DNA from: Hyphomicrobiales bacterium
GTDB taxonomy: Bacteria; Pseudomonadota; Alphaproteobacteria; Rhizobiales; Xanthobacteraceae
DNA length: 64,000 bases
Assembly (NCBI GenBank): GCA_021730985.1
Contig: JAKFYI010000014.1
Coordinates: 62,001 to 126,000, forward strand
Direction: 5' to 3'
The stretch's first letter is position 1. Every line of letters starts with the position of its first letter. Under the pieces are notes generated by a model that saw only the letters and a list, made by a program, of their open reading frames with translations, was not told the origin of the DNA and did not search any database. Positions 46,929-57,164 of the stretch are shown here, one piece after another. The translations under genes and the position numbers were made by a program.

Positions 46929-48740
46929 ATGGGTTTGATTGCCTTGCCAAAGGCGGCCGTCGCGCCGCCGCGTCGGCTGTTCACGCCACGGCTGATCGCC
47001 ACGCTTGCGCTGTTCGTCGTCAGCGCCACGACGTTCTGCACCATCGTGGGCTACGTGCTGGTCCGCCAGGCCGACGATCGCCAGGCGCTGGAGCGCCGCG
47101 GCGCCCTGACCGGCGCGATGCAGGAAATCCGCGCCTCGGGCGCCGATTTCTCCAGGCTCGATCCCAAGCTGATCCGCAGCCTGGAGCGCACCGCCGGCCT
47201 CAAGGACTTGCGTTTCGAGACGGAGCCCGCCGCCGGCCGCCGCGAGATGCAGTCGGTGCTGGACGGCCAGGGCCGCATTGTCGGCTGGTTCAGCTGGGAG
47301 GCCGACCGCTCGATGGCGGCCGCCTTGGGTCAGCTTCAGCCGTTGCTCGCCACCACCGGCATCTGCCTGATCGGTTTTTCCGTGCTGGCGCTCTGGCAGA
47401 TCCGCCGCGCCGTGCGCGATCTCGGCCGTAGCGAAACGCTGGCGTGGAGCCTCGCCCATGAAGACTCGCTCACCGGTCTGCCCAACCACCGCAAGATGAC
47501 CGAGCTGATCGAGACAGCGCTCGCGGCGCGCACGATAGATGAGACGGTGACGCTTGCCTTCATCGATCTCGATGGCCTGAACGATATCAATGACGCACTG
47601 GGCCAGAGCACGGGCGACCAATTCCTGATCGCCTGGGCCAAGCGGCTGCGCGAGGTGCTTCCCGATGGCGCTATGGCCGGTCGTTTCGACGGCGACGAAT
47701 TCGCGGTGGTGATGACCGCCGCCGATCCCGCCGCCGCCGAGCTTGCGCTTGAGGCTGCCGCCGCCGCGCTGGCGCGGCCGTTCTGGATCAACGAGCAGGT
47801 GGTGCAGGCCAGTGTCACCGCGGGCCTCGCCCATGTGCCGCTCCACGCCGTCAACCGCGATGAACTCGCCCGCCGCGCCGACCTTGCGCTGCGCACCGCC
47901 AAGCGCAAGCGCCGCGGCGGCATGAAGACCTTCGATCCCGCGATGGACGTCGAGTTCAACGACCGCCGCTTTATCGAGCGCGAGCTCAAGCGCGCGATCG
48001 CCGACGACATGATCGACGTACACTACCAGCCGATCATCACCGCCGACGGCAACCGCATCGTCGGCGCCGAGGCGCTGGCGCGCTGGCGCCATCCGGTGCG
48101 CGGCTTCATCCCGCCCGCATCGTTCATTCCCGTGGCCGAGGAGTCCGGGCTGATGGGCCGCCTTGGCGAACTCGTGCTGCGCCGTGCGCTCGCCGATGCC
48201 AAGCGCTGGCCGGACCTGTCGATTGCCGTGAATCTTTCACCGGTGCAGGTCCACGACGCGGCGCTGATCGATCTGGTTTCGGACGTGTTGGAGGAAACCG
48301 GCATCGCGCCGCAGCGCGTCATTCTGGAAGTCACCGAGGGCGTGCTGATCGACGACCCGGAGGAGGCCAAGATTCGGCTTGAAGCGCTGCGCGCGCTGGG
48401 ACTGCAACTCGCGCTCGACGACTTCGGCACCGGCTATTCCAGCCTCGCTTATCTGCAGCAGTTCAAGTTCGACAAGCTCAAGATCGACCGCGCGTTTGTG
48501 TCGCCACTGGGACAATCGCCGAGCGGCCAGGCGATGATCCAGGCGATCGTGACGCTGGGGCGCGCGCTTGGGCTGACGCTGCTCGCCGAGGGGGTGGAGA
48601 CCGAGGAGCAGCGCGTGATCCTGCGGCTCGCGGGTTGCGACGAGATGCAGGGCTATCTGTTCGCGAGGCCGGGTCCGCGCGAGGCGTTGGACCAGTTGAT
48701 CGCCGACAACGCCTCGCCCGCCGCGGCCCGCGCAAGCTGA
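46929..48740 (+). CDS. GGDEF/EAL dual-domain c-di-GMP signalling protein with N-terminal TM sensor
   Basis: [12 protein letters not shown] (GGDEF variant), [38 protein letters not shown]. Confidence 0.92.
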   Translation: MGLIALPKAAVAPPRRLFTPRLIATLALFVVSATTFCTIVGYVLVRQADDRQALERRGALTGAMQEIRASGADFSRLDPKLIRSLERTAGLKDLRFETEPAAGRREMQSVLDGQGRIVGWFSWEADRSMAAALGQLQPLLATTGICLIGFSVLALWQIRRAVRDLGRSETLAWSLAHEDSLTGLPNHRKMTELIETALAARTIDETVTLAFIDLDGLNDINDALGQSTGDQFLIAWAKRLREVLPDGAMAGRFDGDEFAVVMTAADPAAAELALEAAAAALARPFWINEQVVQASVTAGLAHVPLHAVNRDELARRADLALRTAKRKRRGGMKTFDPAMDVEFNDRRFIERELKRAIADDMIDVHYQPIITADGNRIVGAEALARWRHPVRGFIPPASFIPVAEESGLMGRLGELVLRRALADAKRWPDLSIAVNLSPVQVHDAALIDLVSDVLEETGIAPQRVILEVTEGVLIDDPEEAKIRLEALRALGLQLALDDFGTGYSSLAYLQQFKFDKLKIDRAFVSPLGQSPSGQAMIQAIVTLGRALGLTLLAEGVETEEQRVILRLAGCDEMQGYLFARPGPREALDQLIADNASPAAARAS

Positions 48741-48798
48741 CAGCGCGCTTGCGCCTGTCCATAATGGCGGCCGACCCACAGCGATCCCGGAGCGCATC

Positions 48799-49971
48799 AT
48801 GATCGCCAATGCCTGGCAGGGCTTCGACTTCGGACTCGGCTCCGACGTGGACATGCTGCGCGACACCACGAAGAACTTCGCGCAGGATAAAATCGCGCCG
48901 CGCGCCGACGAGATCGACCGCTCCAACACGTTCCCGCGCGACCTGTGGCCGCAACTGGGCGCGGTCGGCCTGCTCGGCGTCACCGTCGAGGAGAAATGGG
49001 GCGGCGCCGGCATGGGCTATCTCGCCCATTGCGTGGCGATGGAGGAGATTTCGCGCGCCTCGGCGTCGGTCGGCCTGTCCTACGGCGCCCACTCCAACCT
49101 TTGCGTGAACCAGATCCGCCGCAACGGAAACGACGCGCAACGCAAGAAGTACCTGCCGAAGCTGATCTCCGGCGAGCACGTCGGGGCGCTGGCGATGTCC
49201 GAACCTGGCGCCGGATCCGATGTCGTGTCGATGCGCACCCGCGCCGAGAAAAAGGGCGACCGTTACATCCTCAACGGCACCAAGTTCTGGATCACCAACG
49301 GCCCCGACGCGGACGCGCTGGTGGTCTACGCCAAGACCGACCCTGCGGCCGGCGCGCGCGGCATCACCGCGTTCTTGATCGAGAAGGGAATGAAGGGCTT
49401 TTCGACCGCGCAGAAGCTCGACAAGCTCGGCATGCGCGGCTCCGACACCGGCGAACTGATCTTCGAGGATTGCGAGGTGCCGGCGGAGAACGTGCTCGGC
49501 GCGGCCGGCGGCGGCGTTAACGTGCTGATGTCCGGGCTTGATTACGAGCGGGTGGTTCTGGCGGCGGGGCCGCTCGGCATCATGCAGGCGTGTCTCGATC
49601 TGGTGCTGCCCTATGTCCACGAGCGCAAGCAGTTCGGCCAGCCGATCGGCACGTTCCAGATCATGCAGGCCAAGATCGCCGACATGTACGTCACCATGAA
49701 TGCCGCCAAGGCCTACGTCTATTCGGTGGCGCGGGCCTGCGACGAGGGCCGGACCACGCGCGAGGATTCCGCGGGCGCCATTCTCTACGCCGCCGAGCGC
49801 GCAACGTGGGCGGCGCTGGAGGCCATCCAATGCCTCGGCGGCAACGGCTACATCAACGACTTTCCGGCGGGCCGGTTGCTGCGCGACGCCAAGCTTTACG
49901 AGATCGGCGCTGGCACCAGCGAAATCCGCCGAATGCTGATCGGTCGCGAGATATTCGATAAGACCAGCTAG
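48799..49971 (+). CDS. Isovaleryl-CoA dehydrogenase-like acyl-CoA dehydrogenase
   Basis: [87 protein letters not shown]. Confidence 0.88.
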   Translation: MIANAWQGFDFGLGSDVDMLRDTTKNFAQDKIAPRADEIDRSNTFPRDLWPQLGAVGLLGVTVEEKWGGAGMGYLAHCVAMEEISRASASVGLSYGAHSNLCVNQIRRNGNDAQRKKYLPKLISGEHVGALAMSEPGAGSDVVSMRTRAEKKGDRYILNGTKFWITNGPDADALVVYAKTDPAAGARGITAFLIEKGMKGFSTAQKLDKLGMRGSDTGELIFEDCEVPAENVLGAAGGGVNVLMSGLDYERVVLAAGPLGIMQACLDLVLPYVHERKQFGQPIGTFQIMQAKIADMYVTMNAAKAYVYSVARACDEGRTTREDSAGAILYAAERATWAALEAIQCLGGNGYINDFPAGRLLRDAKLYEIGAGTSEIRRMLIGREIFDKTS

Positions 49972-50144
49972 TTCATTGGTTGACCGGGCAGCGAACGAGT
50001 CGGCCATTGAATTGTCAGCCACTGGCTTGTGATGGGGTCGGTGGCCCAGTCGCCCGCTGCGCGTGGTCCAGGGGATGCGCCGTTAACACTTTATTAACCA
50101 AATCAGTCCACGGCTCGGCCTCTGAATGATCGGGGAGAGCGAAA

Positions 50145-50465
50145 ATGCGGGTGCGATTGAAAGCTGACGGACGTCTCGTTGAAATCCTGGCTGACGGGCA
50201 GGAGCGGATTCTGCCGCAGCCTGTAACCGAGCCTGCCGCCGCCGTGGCGGTGGGGCGCACCGCGGATGCGACCTATGCACGCCGGGTGCGCTCGCAGACG
50301 CGGCTGACGCAGGCCGAGTTCGCGGCCCGGATCGGGGTGCCGATCGAGACGGTGCGCAACTGGGAACAGGGCAAGCGCACGCCGCGCGGTCCGGCCCGCG
50401 CGCTGCTCAAGCTGCTCGACCACGCGCCGGACGTGGCATTCTCGGTGCTGAGTTCGCAAAAATAG
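50145..50465 (+). CDS. XRE/HigA-like helix-turn-helix regulator
   Basis: RSQTRLTQAEFAARIGVPIETVRNWEQGKRTPRGPARALLKLL. Confidence 0.85.
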   Translation: MRVRLKADGRLVEILADGQERILPQPVTEPAAAVAVGRTADATYARRVRSQTRLTQAEFAARIGVPIETVRNWEQGKRTPRGPARALLKLLDHAPDVAFSVLSSQK

Positions 50466-50502
50466 CGAAGCAGCGCCCGCGCGTATCGTTACAGTACCGG
50501 CC

Positions 50503-51327
50503 ATGAGCGTACCTGCAATCGAGGCCAACGGCGCCCGGATTCCGCTGGTCGGGCTTGGCACCTGGGATCTGCGCGGCCAGACCTGTGCGCGCATGGTCGA
50601 AGCCGCGCTCAAGCTCGGCTATCGCCACATCGACACCGCGTCGATGTACGGCAATGAGGAGGCGGTGGGCGAGGGGCTGCGCGCTTCCGGCGTGCCCCGA
50701 GACCAGGTCTTCGTCACCACCAAGGTCTGGCAGAGCGATCTGGCGCCGCGCGATCTGGAGCGTTCGGCCAAGGCCAGTCTCGCGAAGCTGAAACTGCCGT
50801 TCGTCGACCTGCTGTTGATCCACTGGCCCAACTCCAGCATCCCGCTGGCCGGCACGATCGGCGCGCTGTGCAAGATGAAGCGCGACGGGTTGGCGCGAAA
50901 CGTCGGCATCTCCAACTTCACCGTGGCGCTGATCGAGGAGGCCTGGACGTACACGACCGAGCCGCTGGTCACCAATCAGTTCGAGTGCCACGTCTATCTC
51001 GACCAGTCCAAGGTGATCGGAGCGACCCGCAAGCGCGGCATGGCGGTGACCGCCTACAGCCCGATCGCGCGCGGCAAGGTGAAGGGCGACAAGCTGCTCG
51101 CCCGTGTCGGCAAGGCGCACGGCAAGTCCGCGGCGCAGGTGTGCCTGCGCTTTCTGGTGCAGCAGGACATCGTCGTCATTCCCCGCACCAGCGATGCCGG
51201 CCGGCTCAAGGAGAATTTCGAACTGTTCGATTTCACGCTGAGCGGTGCCGAGATGAAAGAGATCGCGGCGCTCGGCAGTCCGAAGGGCCGCATCGTCGAA
51301 TGGTCGGGCACGCCGGACTGGGATTGA
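50503..51327 (+). CDS. Aldo/keto reductase
   Basis: [48 protein letters not shown]. Confidence 0.93.
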   Translation: MSVPAIEANGARIPLVGLGTWDLRGQTCARMVEAALKLGYRHIDTASMYGNEEAVGEGLRASGVPRDQVFVTTKVWQSDLAPRDLERSAKASLAKLKLPFVDLLLIHWPNSSIPLAGTIGALCKMKRDGLARNVGISNFTVALIEEAWTYTTEPLVTNQFECHVYLDQSKVIGATRKRGMAVTAYSPIARGKVKGDKLLARVGKAHGKSAAQVCLRFLVQQDIVVIPRTSDAGRLKENFELFDFTLSGAEMKEIAALGSPKGRIVEWSGTPDWD

Positions 51328-51329
51328 TC

Positions 51330-52049
51330 ATGGCCGCCGAACCCGAGGTCAGTTCCGACACCGCGCTGGTGCTGTTTTCCGGCGGGCAGGACTCCACCGT
51401 TTGCCTGGCCTGGGCGCTGCAGCGTTTCGCGCGCGTCGAAACGATCGGCTTCGATTACGGGCAGCGCCACGCGGTCGAGATGACGGTGCGGCCGCTGGTG
51501 CGCGAAAAGATCAAGGGTCTGCGCGGCGTTTGGGCGGACCGGCTCGGTGACGACCACGTCGTCGCGCTCGATGCGCTCGCCAAGATCTCCGAGACGGCGC
51601 TGACCCGCGACATGGCAATCGAGATCGCGGCGGGCGGGTTGCCCAATACGTTCGTGCCGGGGCGCAACCTGGTCTTCCTGGCCTTTGCGGGCGCCGTCGC
51701 GTACCGGCGCGGCGCGGGCCATCTCGTCGCCGGCATGTGCGAGACCGACTATTCCGGCTATCCGGATTGCCGCGATGAAACCATCAAGGCGATGGCGCGG
51801 GCGCTCAATCTCGGCATGGCGCGGGATTTTGCTGTGCATACGCCGCTGATGCGGGTCGATAAGGCCGGAACTTTCGCGATGGCGGAGCAGATCGGCGGGC
51901 CTGCGCTGCTTGATTTGGTCATCGAGGATACGCATACCTGTTACCTGGGCGAGCGGGGGCGCCGCCACGACTGGGGCTATGGCTGCGGGGATTGTCCGGC
52001 CTGCCGGCTGCGCGCCGACGGGTTCTTGAGGTTCAGGAAGACGGGGTAA
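51330..52049 (+). CDS. queC: 7-cyano-7-deazaguanine synthase
   Basis: [20 protein letters not shown]-loop; C-terminal zinc Cys cluster [10 protein letters not shown]. Confidence 0.93.
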   Translation: MAAEPEVSSDTALVLFSGGQDSTVCLAWALQRFARVETIGFDYGQRHAVEMTVRPLVREKIKGLRGVWADRLGDDHVVALDALAKISETALTRDMAIEIAAGGLPNTFVPGRNLVFLAFAGAVAYRRGAGHLVAGMCETDYSGYPDCRDETIKAMARALNLGMARDFAVHTPLMRVDKAGTFAMAEQIGGPALLDLVIEDTHTCYLGERGRRHDWGYGCGDCPACRLRADGFLRFRKTG

Positions 52050-52627
52050 TGACTTCTGACATCGAACGCGAAACGCGCAAGTTTGCCGAAGGCATTTTCT
52101 TCCTTGCCGCATTCGCGCTCACCATTCCGGCGGCGAACTGGCTGATCGGCCATGCCGGCACCACCTGCATCGGTCCGAACGGTCCGTGCCTCATTCCGGT
52201 GGCGCCCGGGATCATGGCGCCGTCCGGCGTGCTGATGATTGGCGCGGCGCTGGTGCTGCGCGATCTGGTGCAGCGGCGTCTCGGGATCGGCTATTCGATC
52301 GCGGCGGTTTTAATCGGCGCCGCGCTGTCGGCCTGGATCTCGCCGGCATCGCTGGTGCTGGCGTCCGGCACCGCGTTCCTGATCTCGGAGCTTGTCGATC
52401 TCTCGGTCTATACGCCTCTTGCCCAGCGCCGCCTGGTGCTTGCCGTCGTTGCCTCCGGAATTGTCGGACTGGTGGTCGATTCCATCATTTTTCTCTGGCT
52501 CGCGTTCGGCTCGCTGCAGTTCCTGCCAGGCCAAGTGATCGGCAAGTTCTGGATGGTCCTGCTGTCCATTCCGCTGATCATGTTGCTGCGCAAGCGCGAC
52601 CAGCGGCTTGGCCTCGCGCCCGCCTAG
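52049..52627 (+). CDS. VUT/YhhQ family queuosine precursor transporter
   Basis: Multi-TM protein; IAPSGVLMIGAALVLRDLVQRRLG...FLISELVDLSVYTPL; starts TAATG on the queC stop. Confidence 0.82.
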   Translation: MTSDIERETRKFAEGIFFLAAFALTIPAANWLIGHAGTTCIGPNGPCLIPVAPGIMAPSGVLMIGAALVLRDLVQRRLGIGYSIAAVLIGAALSAWISPASLVLASGTAFLISELVDLSVYTPLAQRRLVLAVVASGIVGLVVDSIIFLWLAFGSLQFLPGQVIGKFWMVLLSIPLIMLLRKRDQRLGLAPA

Positions 52628-52636
52628 GGGCGCGCG

Positions 52637-53431
52637 TTGTTCACGCTGTCGAAGATCCTCGGATTTTTCGCACTGCCGTCGAACCTGTTTTTCCTGATCA
52701 CGGCATTTGGCGTCGTGCTGCTGTTCACGCGCTATGCGCGGGCCGGGCGTCGAATTGCGCTGCTCGGCGTTGTGCTGGTTGGCATCGCCGGATATTCGCC
52801 GCTCGGTAACGTGCTGATGCTGTCGCTGGAACAGCGTTTTCCGCCGTGGGATGCCTCGCGCGGCGCGCCTGACGGCATCGTCGTGCTGGGCGGCTCGATC
52901 AATCCAGCGGCGTCGGCTGCGCGCGGCGAGGTCGCGCTCAACGAGTCGGCCGAACGCCTGACCGTGGTGGCGGATTTGGCGCGGCGCTATCCGAAGGCCC
53001 GCATCATGTTCAGCGGTGGCGACGGCAGCCTGTCCGGCACCGATGGCGCCGAGGCGACGCATGCGCTGCCGCTGCTCGAGAGCTTCGGCATTCCGCGCCA
53101 GCGCATCGAGCTCGAAAGCGGGTCCCGCACCACTGCGGAGAACGCAACGATGAGCAAGGCATTGGCCAACCCGAAGCCGGGCGAACGCTGGCTGCTGGTG
53201 ACATCGGCGCACCACATGCCGCGCTCGGTTGCTTCGTTCCGAAGCGCCGGTTTCCCAGTCGAAGCCTATCCGGTCGATTGGCGCACCCGCGGAGCGGACG
53301 ATCTCGGCGGCACGTTCCGCACGCTTGCTGCGGGCCTTGCGCGCACCGACGCCGCCGCGCACGAGTGGGCCGGACTCGCCGCCTACTGGGCCACTGGCCG
53401 AACCTCCGAATTGTTGCCCGGTCCGCGTTGA
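52637..53431 (+). CDS. YdcF/ElyC (DUF218) family protein
   Basis: DGIVVLGGSINP...ARIMFSGGDGSL...SRTTAENATMSKAL...LLVTSAHHMPRSVASFRSAGF; TTG start. Confidence 0.88.
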   Translation: MFTLSKILGFFALPSNLFFLITAFGVVLLFTRYARAGRRIALLGVVLVGIAGYSPLGNVLMLSLEQRFPPWDASRGAPDGIVVLGGSINPAASAARGEVALNESAERLTVVADLARRYPKARIMFSGGDGSLSGTDGAEATHALPLLESFGIPRQRIELESGSRTTAENATMSKALANPKPGERWLLVTSAHHMPRSVASFRSAGFPVEAYPVDWRTRGADDLGGTFRTLAAGLARTDAAAHEWAGLAAYWATGRTSELLPGPR

Positions 53432-53566
53432 GCCAGCCGCGCGGCGGTGTGTCGCGGTTGCCGCGCAAGTCATGCCAACGATAAGGTGTGTTGTCCGGAC
53501 GATTCGAGTCCGAGTTGCGTGCTCGGACGGACACAAGGCGCGGCGGCGTCTCACAAGGATCGTCCG

Positions 53567-53764
53567 ATGGCACTCGATGTGCAATTTTCCAATCTGCAAT
53601 TGTCACTCGATATGCAACCGAGCGTCGGCCTAGCCGACTCCGAGCGGATCGAGAGCGAGTCCGATCTCGATCTGCCCTGGGCGGAGAACGTGGTAACGGC
53701 GGCGGGCGCCACTCTTACCGTGCTGTTCGTCTCGTCGGTCGCGGTGGTGATGTATCTCGCCTGA
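53567..53764 (+). CDS. Small single-TM hypothetical protein
   Basis: 65-aa ORF ending AAGATLTVLFVSSVAVVMYLA. Confidence 0.5.
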   Translation: MALDVQFSNLQLSLDMQPSVGLADSERIESESDLDLPWAENVVTAAGATLTVLFVSSVAVVMYLA

Positions 53765-53770
53765 GCGCGG

Positions 53771-54454
53771 TCATCCGTCGATCAGGGCCCGGCGCGAATC
53801 CGAGGCGAACTGGCGCCGCCACAGGATCAGCGCGACGATCACGCTGGTGGCTATCAGCAGCCAGGGGCTGATGAACCAGCCGAGATATCCCAGCGCGAAG
53901 AAGAATGCGCGCTGGCCGCGGTTGAAATGCCGCCCCGCGACCTCGCACAGGCGTGCCAGCCGCAGCGCATGCGCCTTGGCTTCGGGGCTGTCCTTCTGGG
54001 AGGCGGGCGGTGTCGCGCCGACCATGATGGCCAGATAATTGTACAGCCGGTACGACCACGCGAACTTGAAGAACGCATAGACGAACACCACCGCGAGTCC
54101 GATCGACTTGGCCTCCCACTGCACCGCCGTGGACTTGTCGCCAAACGGCAGCGCCGACATCACCTGCAACAGTTCGGGCGTCGAGCGCAGCAGCGTGAGC
54201 GCGCCGCCGACCGCGATCAGCGAGGTCGAGGCGAAGAACGCCGTGCCGTTCTGCAGCGCCGCCACGATCTGCGCATCGACCATGCGCATCTCCCGGCCCA
54301 GCATCTGCGTCATCCAGTGCTCGCGGTAGCCGTCCATCTCCTGGTTGAGGCCGCGCTTGCGCCGCTCCGTGAAGCTGAGCGCCGCACCGTACGCGGCCCA
54401 GGCGGTCAGGAAGAACGCCAGCGCCAGCAGGTCGATCACCGAAAACAGCGGCAT
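53771..54454 (-). CDS. DUF599 family membrane protein
   Basis: FFLTAWAAYGAALSF...; NGTAFFASTSLIAVGGALTLL; RGQRAFFFALGYLGWFISPWLL. Confidence 0.8.
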   Translation of the reverse strand: MPLFSVIDLLALAFFLTAWAAYGAALSFTERRKRGLNQEMDGYREHWMTQMLGREMRMVDAQIVAALQNGTAFFASTSLIAVGGALTLLRSTPELLQVMSALPFGDKSTAVQWEAKSIGLAVVFVYAFFKFAWSYRLYNYLAIMVGATPPASQKDSPEAKAHALRLARLCEVAGRHFNRGQRAFFFALGYLGWFISPWLLIATSVIVALILWRRQFASDSRRALIDG

Positions 54455-54623
54455 GATGGCTTCCCCGATCCTGAGCCGAAAACCCCTTACACGTCAGGTG
54501 ATTACAAGCGTGGAACCACCGGCCCGAGAACATCGTTGTATAGGCAGGCCTATGGCCGCTTCCGGCTGGAAGCCCCGGCCGGTTTCGGCCCGACAGGCCC
54601 AGGATTGCGCATGGAGGTGTCGC

Positions 54624-54749
54624 ATGTCGATGCATACCCATCGTAAACACGACTATTTCGACAGCGGAATTGATGGCTCGTATTGGCCGGCGCTGCTGGT
54701 CATCGGGGCGATGTTTGCCCTTGCGGTCGTCGCCTGGTTGACCGGCTAA
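54624..54749 (+). CDS. 41-aa single-TM small protein
   Basis: MSMHTHRKHDYFDSGIDGSYWPALLVIGAMFALAVVAWLTG, followed by a terminator-like hairpin. Confidence 0.5.
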   Translation: MSMHTHRKHDYFDSGIDGSYWPALLVIGAMFALAVVAWLTG

Positions 54750-54774
54750 CGCTGGCATTCGGATGTTGTTGCGG

Positions 54775-54804
54775 CGGCGCGGCCTTTGGAGCCGCGCCGT
54801 TGCT
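54775..54804 (+). terminator. Hairpin cggcgcggc-ctttgga-gccgcgccg with downstream ttgctttt
   Basis: Perfect 9-bp stem and T-rich trailer. Confidence 0.65.
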
Positions 54805-54855
54805 TTTCGGGCACCGCTTCTGCACCATCCGCGCTGCAAGCACGGGAGCACATCG

Positions 54856-55272
54856 ATGCCGCAGAATATCACGGTGGGCAGCAAGGCCATGGTGGAGCAG
54901 GCCGAACGCGAGGTCGAGACGCTCGCCATCGAGGACGCAATCAAGCTGCACGGCCGCGACGACGTGGTGCTGGTCGATATCCGCGATCCGCGCGAGCTGC
55001 AGCGCGATGGCAAGGTGCCAGGTGCGTTTCACTGCACGCGCGGCATGCTGGAGTTCTGGATCGATCCGCAGAGCCCGTATCACAAGCCGAAATTCGCCGA
55101 GGACAAGAAGTTCGTGTTCTTCTGCGCGGGCGGAATGCGCTCCGCGCTCGCGGCGCAGACCGCGCACCACATGGGACTGAAGCCGGTGGCGCACATCCGC
55201 GGCGGCTTCGGTGCCTGGAAAAAGGCGGGCGGTCCGGTGGAAGAGGGCGAGGGGCCGAAGCCGAAGGCGTGA
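54856..55272 (+). CDS. Rhodanese-like domain protein
   Basis: VVLVDIRDPRELQRDGKVPGAFHCTRGMLEFW...FFCAGGMRSALAA active-site loop. Confidence 0.92.
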   Translation: MPQNITVGSKAMVEQAEREVETLAIEDAIKLHGRDDVVLVDIRDPRELQRDGKVPGAFHCTRGMLEFWIDPQSPYHKPKFAEDKKFVFFCAGGMRSALAAQTAHHMGLKPVAHIRGGFGAWKKAGGPVEEGEGPKPKA

Positions 55273-55339
55273 GGCGAGGCCCTACGGACTTGCCCGGTGG
55301 CGTGCTAGATTGAATGGCAATTCGATCCACCGCACGCGG

Positions 55340-55672
55340 ATGGCTACCGAGGGCAAGTTTATGCCGGACAAGCATAGCGATAGAAACAAGGTGCGAAGCT
55401 ACGAGCTCGCGCGAATCGTGGCTGCCAGGCTGCTGGAAAATCCGGCTTTGGTCGAAGAAGGGCGGAAATATCTCGAACGCCATCTCAAGCACGATCCGGC
55501 ACAGCGTGCCTACTATGAACTCTGGTCAGGGCTGATTGACCTTGGCGCTGAAGAAGTAGCCTCGCGATTGCTGGCGGACAGCCCCGAAGGCGAATTGCTG
55601 CGGGACACTCGCCCTGTATTCTACGTTCCGTCAAACGCTGAGCGTGCCGATGCGTTCGATCGGGTGCGGTGA
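55340..55672 (+). CDS. Small alpha-helical hypothetical protein, partner of downstream nucleotidyltransferase-like gene
   Basis: NKVRSYELARIVAARLLENPALVEEGRKYLERHLKHDPAQRAYYELWSGLIDLGAEEVASRLL; 12-nt gap to the next gene; alternative start at 55361. Confidence 0.6.
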   Translation: MATEGKFMPDKHSDRNKVRSYELARIVAARLLENPALVEEGRKYLERHLKHDPAQRAYYELWSGLIDLGAEEVASRLLADSPEGELLRDTRPVFYVPSNAERADAFDRVR

Positions 55673-55684
55673 AGCCGCTTCGCG

Positions 55685-56239
55685 ATGAAAATCGGATCGA
55701 TCAATCATGTGCTGCGAGCTGTTTCGGCCATCACTGGCCATCGGACATTTGTGATCGTTGGTTCGGCCGCAGTGATTGGGCGGCTACGCGACAATGTTCC
55801 GGCCCTGATGACGCGCACTGCGGAAGTCGATATCTACGCATTTGATGCTCCAAACGTTGAAGAATTGTCGGACTTGATCGACGGAAGCATCGGTCAGGAA
55901 TCTCTGTTTCACGCGACGTTTGGCTACTTTGCAGACGGCGTGTCGCCGGGAACATCAAGAATGCCGTCGGACTGGTTGGACCGGGCAAGCAAATACGAGA
56001 GCTCCGAATGTCCCGGTGTCGTCGCCATTCTTCCTGAAGAAAATGATATCGCGATGGCCAAGCTTGTTGCGTGGCGAGAGAAGGATATTGATTGGCTGAA
56101 GGAAGGTGTGATGGCAGGAATTCTCTCGCCATCAAAAATAGAAGATCGGCTACGGCAGATGCCGAAGGCCGGCCCCGACGGCGGTGCCCCCGACATTCAA
56201 GTCATGAAAGATCGATTGACGGTCATTTCGAGAAAGTAG
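55685..56239 (+). CDS. Nucleotidyltransferase-like protein (DUF6036/AbiEii-like)
   Basis: FVIVGSAAVIGRLR...TRTAEVDIYAFDAPN gives GS-x(n)-D-x-D; PEENDIAMAKLVAWREKDIDWL typical of the DUF6036/AbiEii-like fold; relatively AT-rich. Confidence 0.62.
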   Translation: MKIGSINHVLRAVSAITGHRTFVIVGSAAVIGRLRDNVPALMTRTAEVDIYAFDAPNVEELSDLIDGSIGQESLFHATFGYFADGVSPGTSRMPSDWLDRASKYESSECPGVVAILPEENDIAMAKLVAWREKDIDWLKEGVMAGILSPSKIEDRLRQMPKAGPDGGAPDIQVMKDRLTVISRK

Positions 56240-56292
56240 CTTTGGGCGTTCCTGCTGAAACCGCGCACAGCCTCAACATGTAACGGTCGGAA

Positions 56293-56967
56293 ATGCCGCT
56301 CACCCTCATCATCGGCAACAAGAACTACTCGTCGTGGTCGTTCCGGCCGTGGATCGCCATGAAGGTGGCGGGTATTCCGTTCGAGGAAATTCTGCTCTCG
56401 CTCGAAGCGCCGGATTTCAAAGCGCGCGTGGCGCTGCACTCCGGCACCGGCAAGGTGCCGGTGCTGATCGATGGCGCGGTCAAGGTCTGGGAGTCGCTGT
56501 CGATCCTGGAATATCTCGCCGACAAATTCCCGGACAAGGCGCTTTGGCCCGTGGACCCCGCGGCCCGCGCTCATGCCCGCACCGTGGCGTCGGAAATGCA
56601 CGCCGGCTTCGGGCCGCTGCGCCGCCATTGCCCGATGAACATGTGGCGGCCGGTGATCAAGCGCGAACTGCCGGACGACGTCGTGCAGAACGTGAGCCGG
56701 ATCGACGCGCTTTGGACCGACTGCCGGACGCGGTTCGGCCAACGCGGGCCGTTTCTGTTCGGCGGCTTCGGCGCAGCCGACGCAATGTACGCTCCGGTGG
56801 TGTCGCGCCTGCACACCTACGGGATCGAAGTGAGCGCCGTAGCGCGGGCCTATATGGCCGCGGTCATGGCGCTCCCGGCCTGGGAGGAGTGGCGGGCGGC
56901 AGGGGTTGTCGAGCCCTGGGTGCTACCCCATGACGAGGTCGATTGGCCCGTCGTCAGGAAGGCCTAG
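56293..56967 (+). CDS. Glutathione S-transferase
   Basis: LIIGNKNYSSWSFRPWIAMKVAGIPFEEI; GTGKVPVLIDG..VWESLSILEYLADKFPD. Confidence 0.92.
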   Translation: MPLTLIIGNKNYSSWSFRPWIAMKVAGIPFEEILLSLEAPDFKARVALHSGTGKVPVLIDGAVKVWESLSILEYLADKFPDKALWPVDPAARAHARTVASEMHAGFGPLRRHCPMNMWRPVIKRELPDDVVQNVSRIDALWTDCRTRFGQRGPFLFGGFGAADAMYAPVVSRLHTYGIEVSAVARAYMAAVMALPAWEEWRAAGVVEPWVLPHDEVDWPVVRKA

Positions 56968-57164
56968 TTTACGGGCCGCGAGCGGCCCTGAGTTCGCGAC
57001 ATTTAGCCATCCAATTTTTAATGTCAGGACTCTTGCCAGGTGGGGGTAAATCCCATCTTGTTGCCCCGAAATTCGAGCTCAAAAGGGTTGCCAGCCGCAT
57101 CCTCGTTCCGGGATGGGTTGGCCGGCTCTGGGGTTCAAAGAGGGGACGCTTCGGAGACATCGTC

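Noticed and set aside
48478-50022. 514-aa minus-strand ORF
   Set aside because: Antisense to the acyl-CoA dehydrogenase gene; composition of a shadow ORF.
50145-50465. HigBA-type toxin-antitoxin locus
   Set aside because: Only the HigA-like HTH gene is present; no RelE/HigB-like ORF next to it.
52310-53599. 429-aa minus-strand ORF
   Set aside because: Complement of YhhQ-like and YdcF genes.
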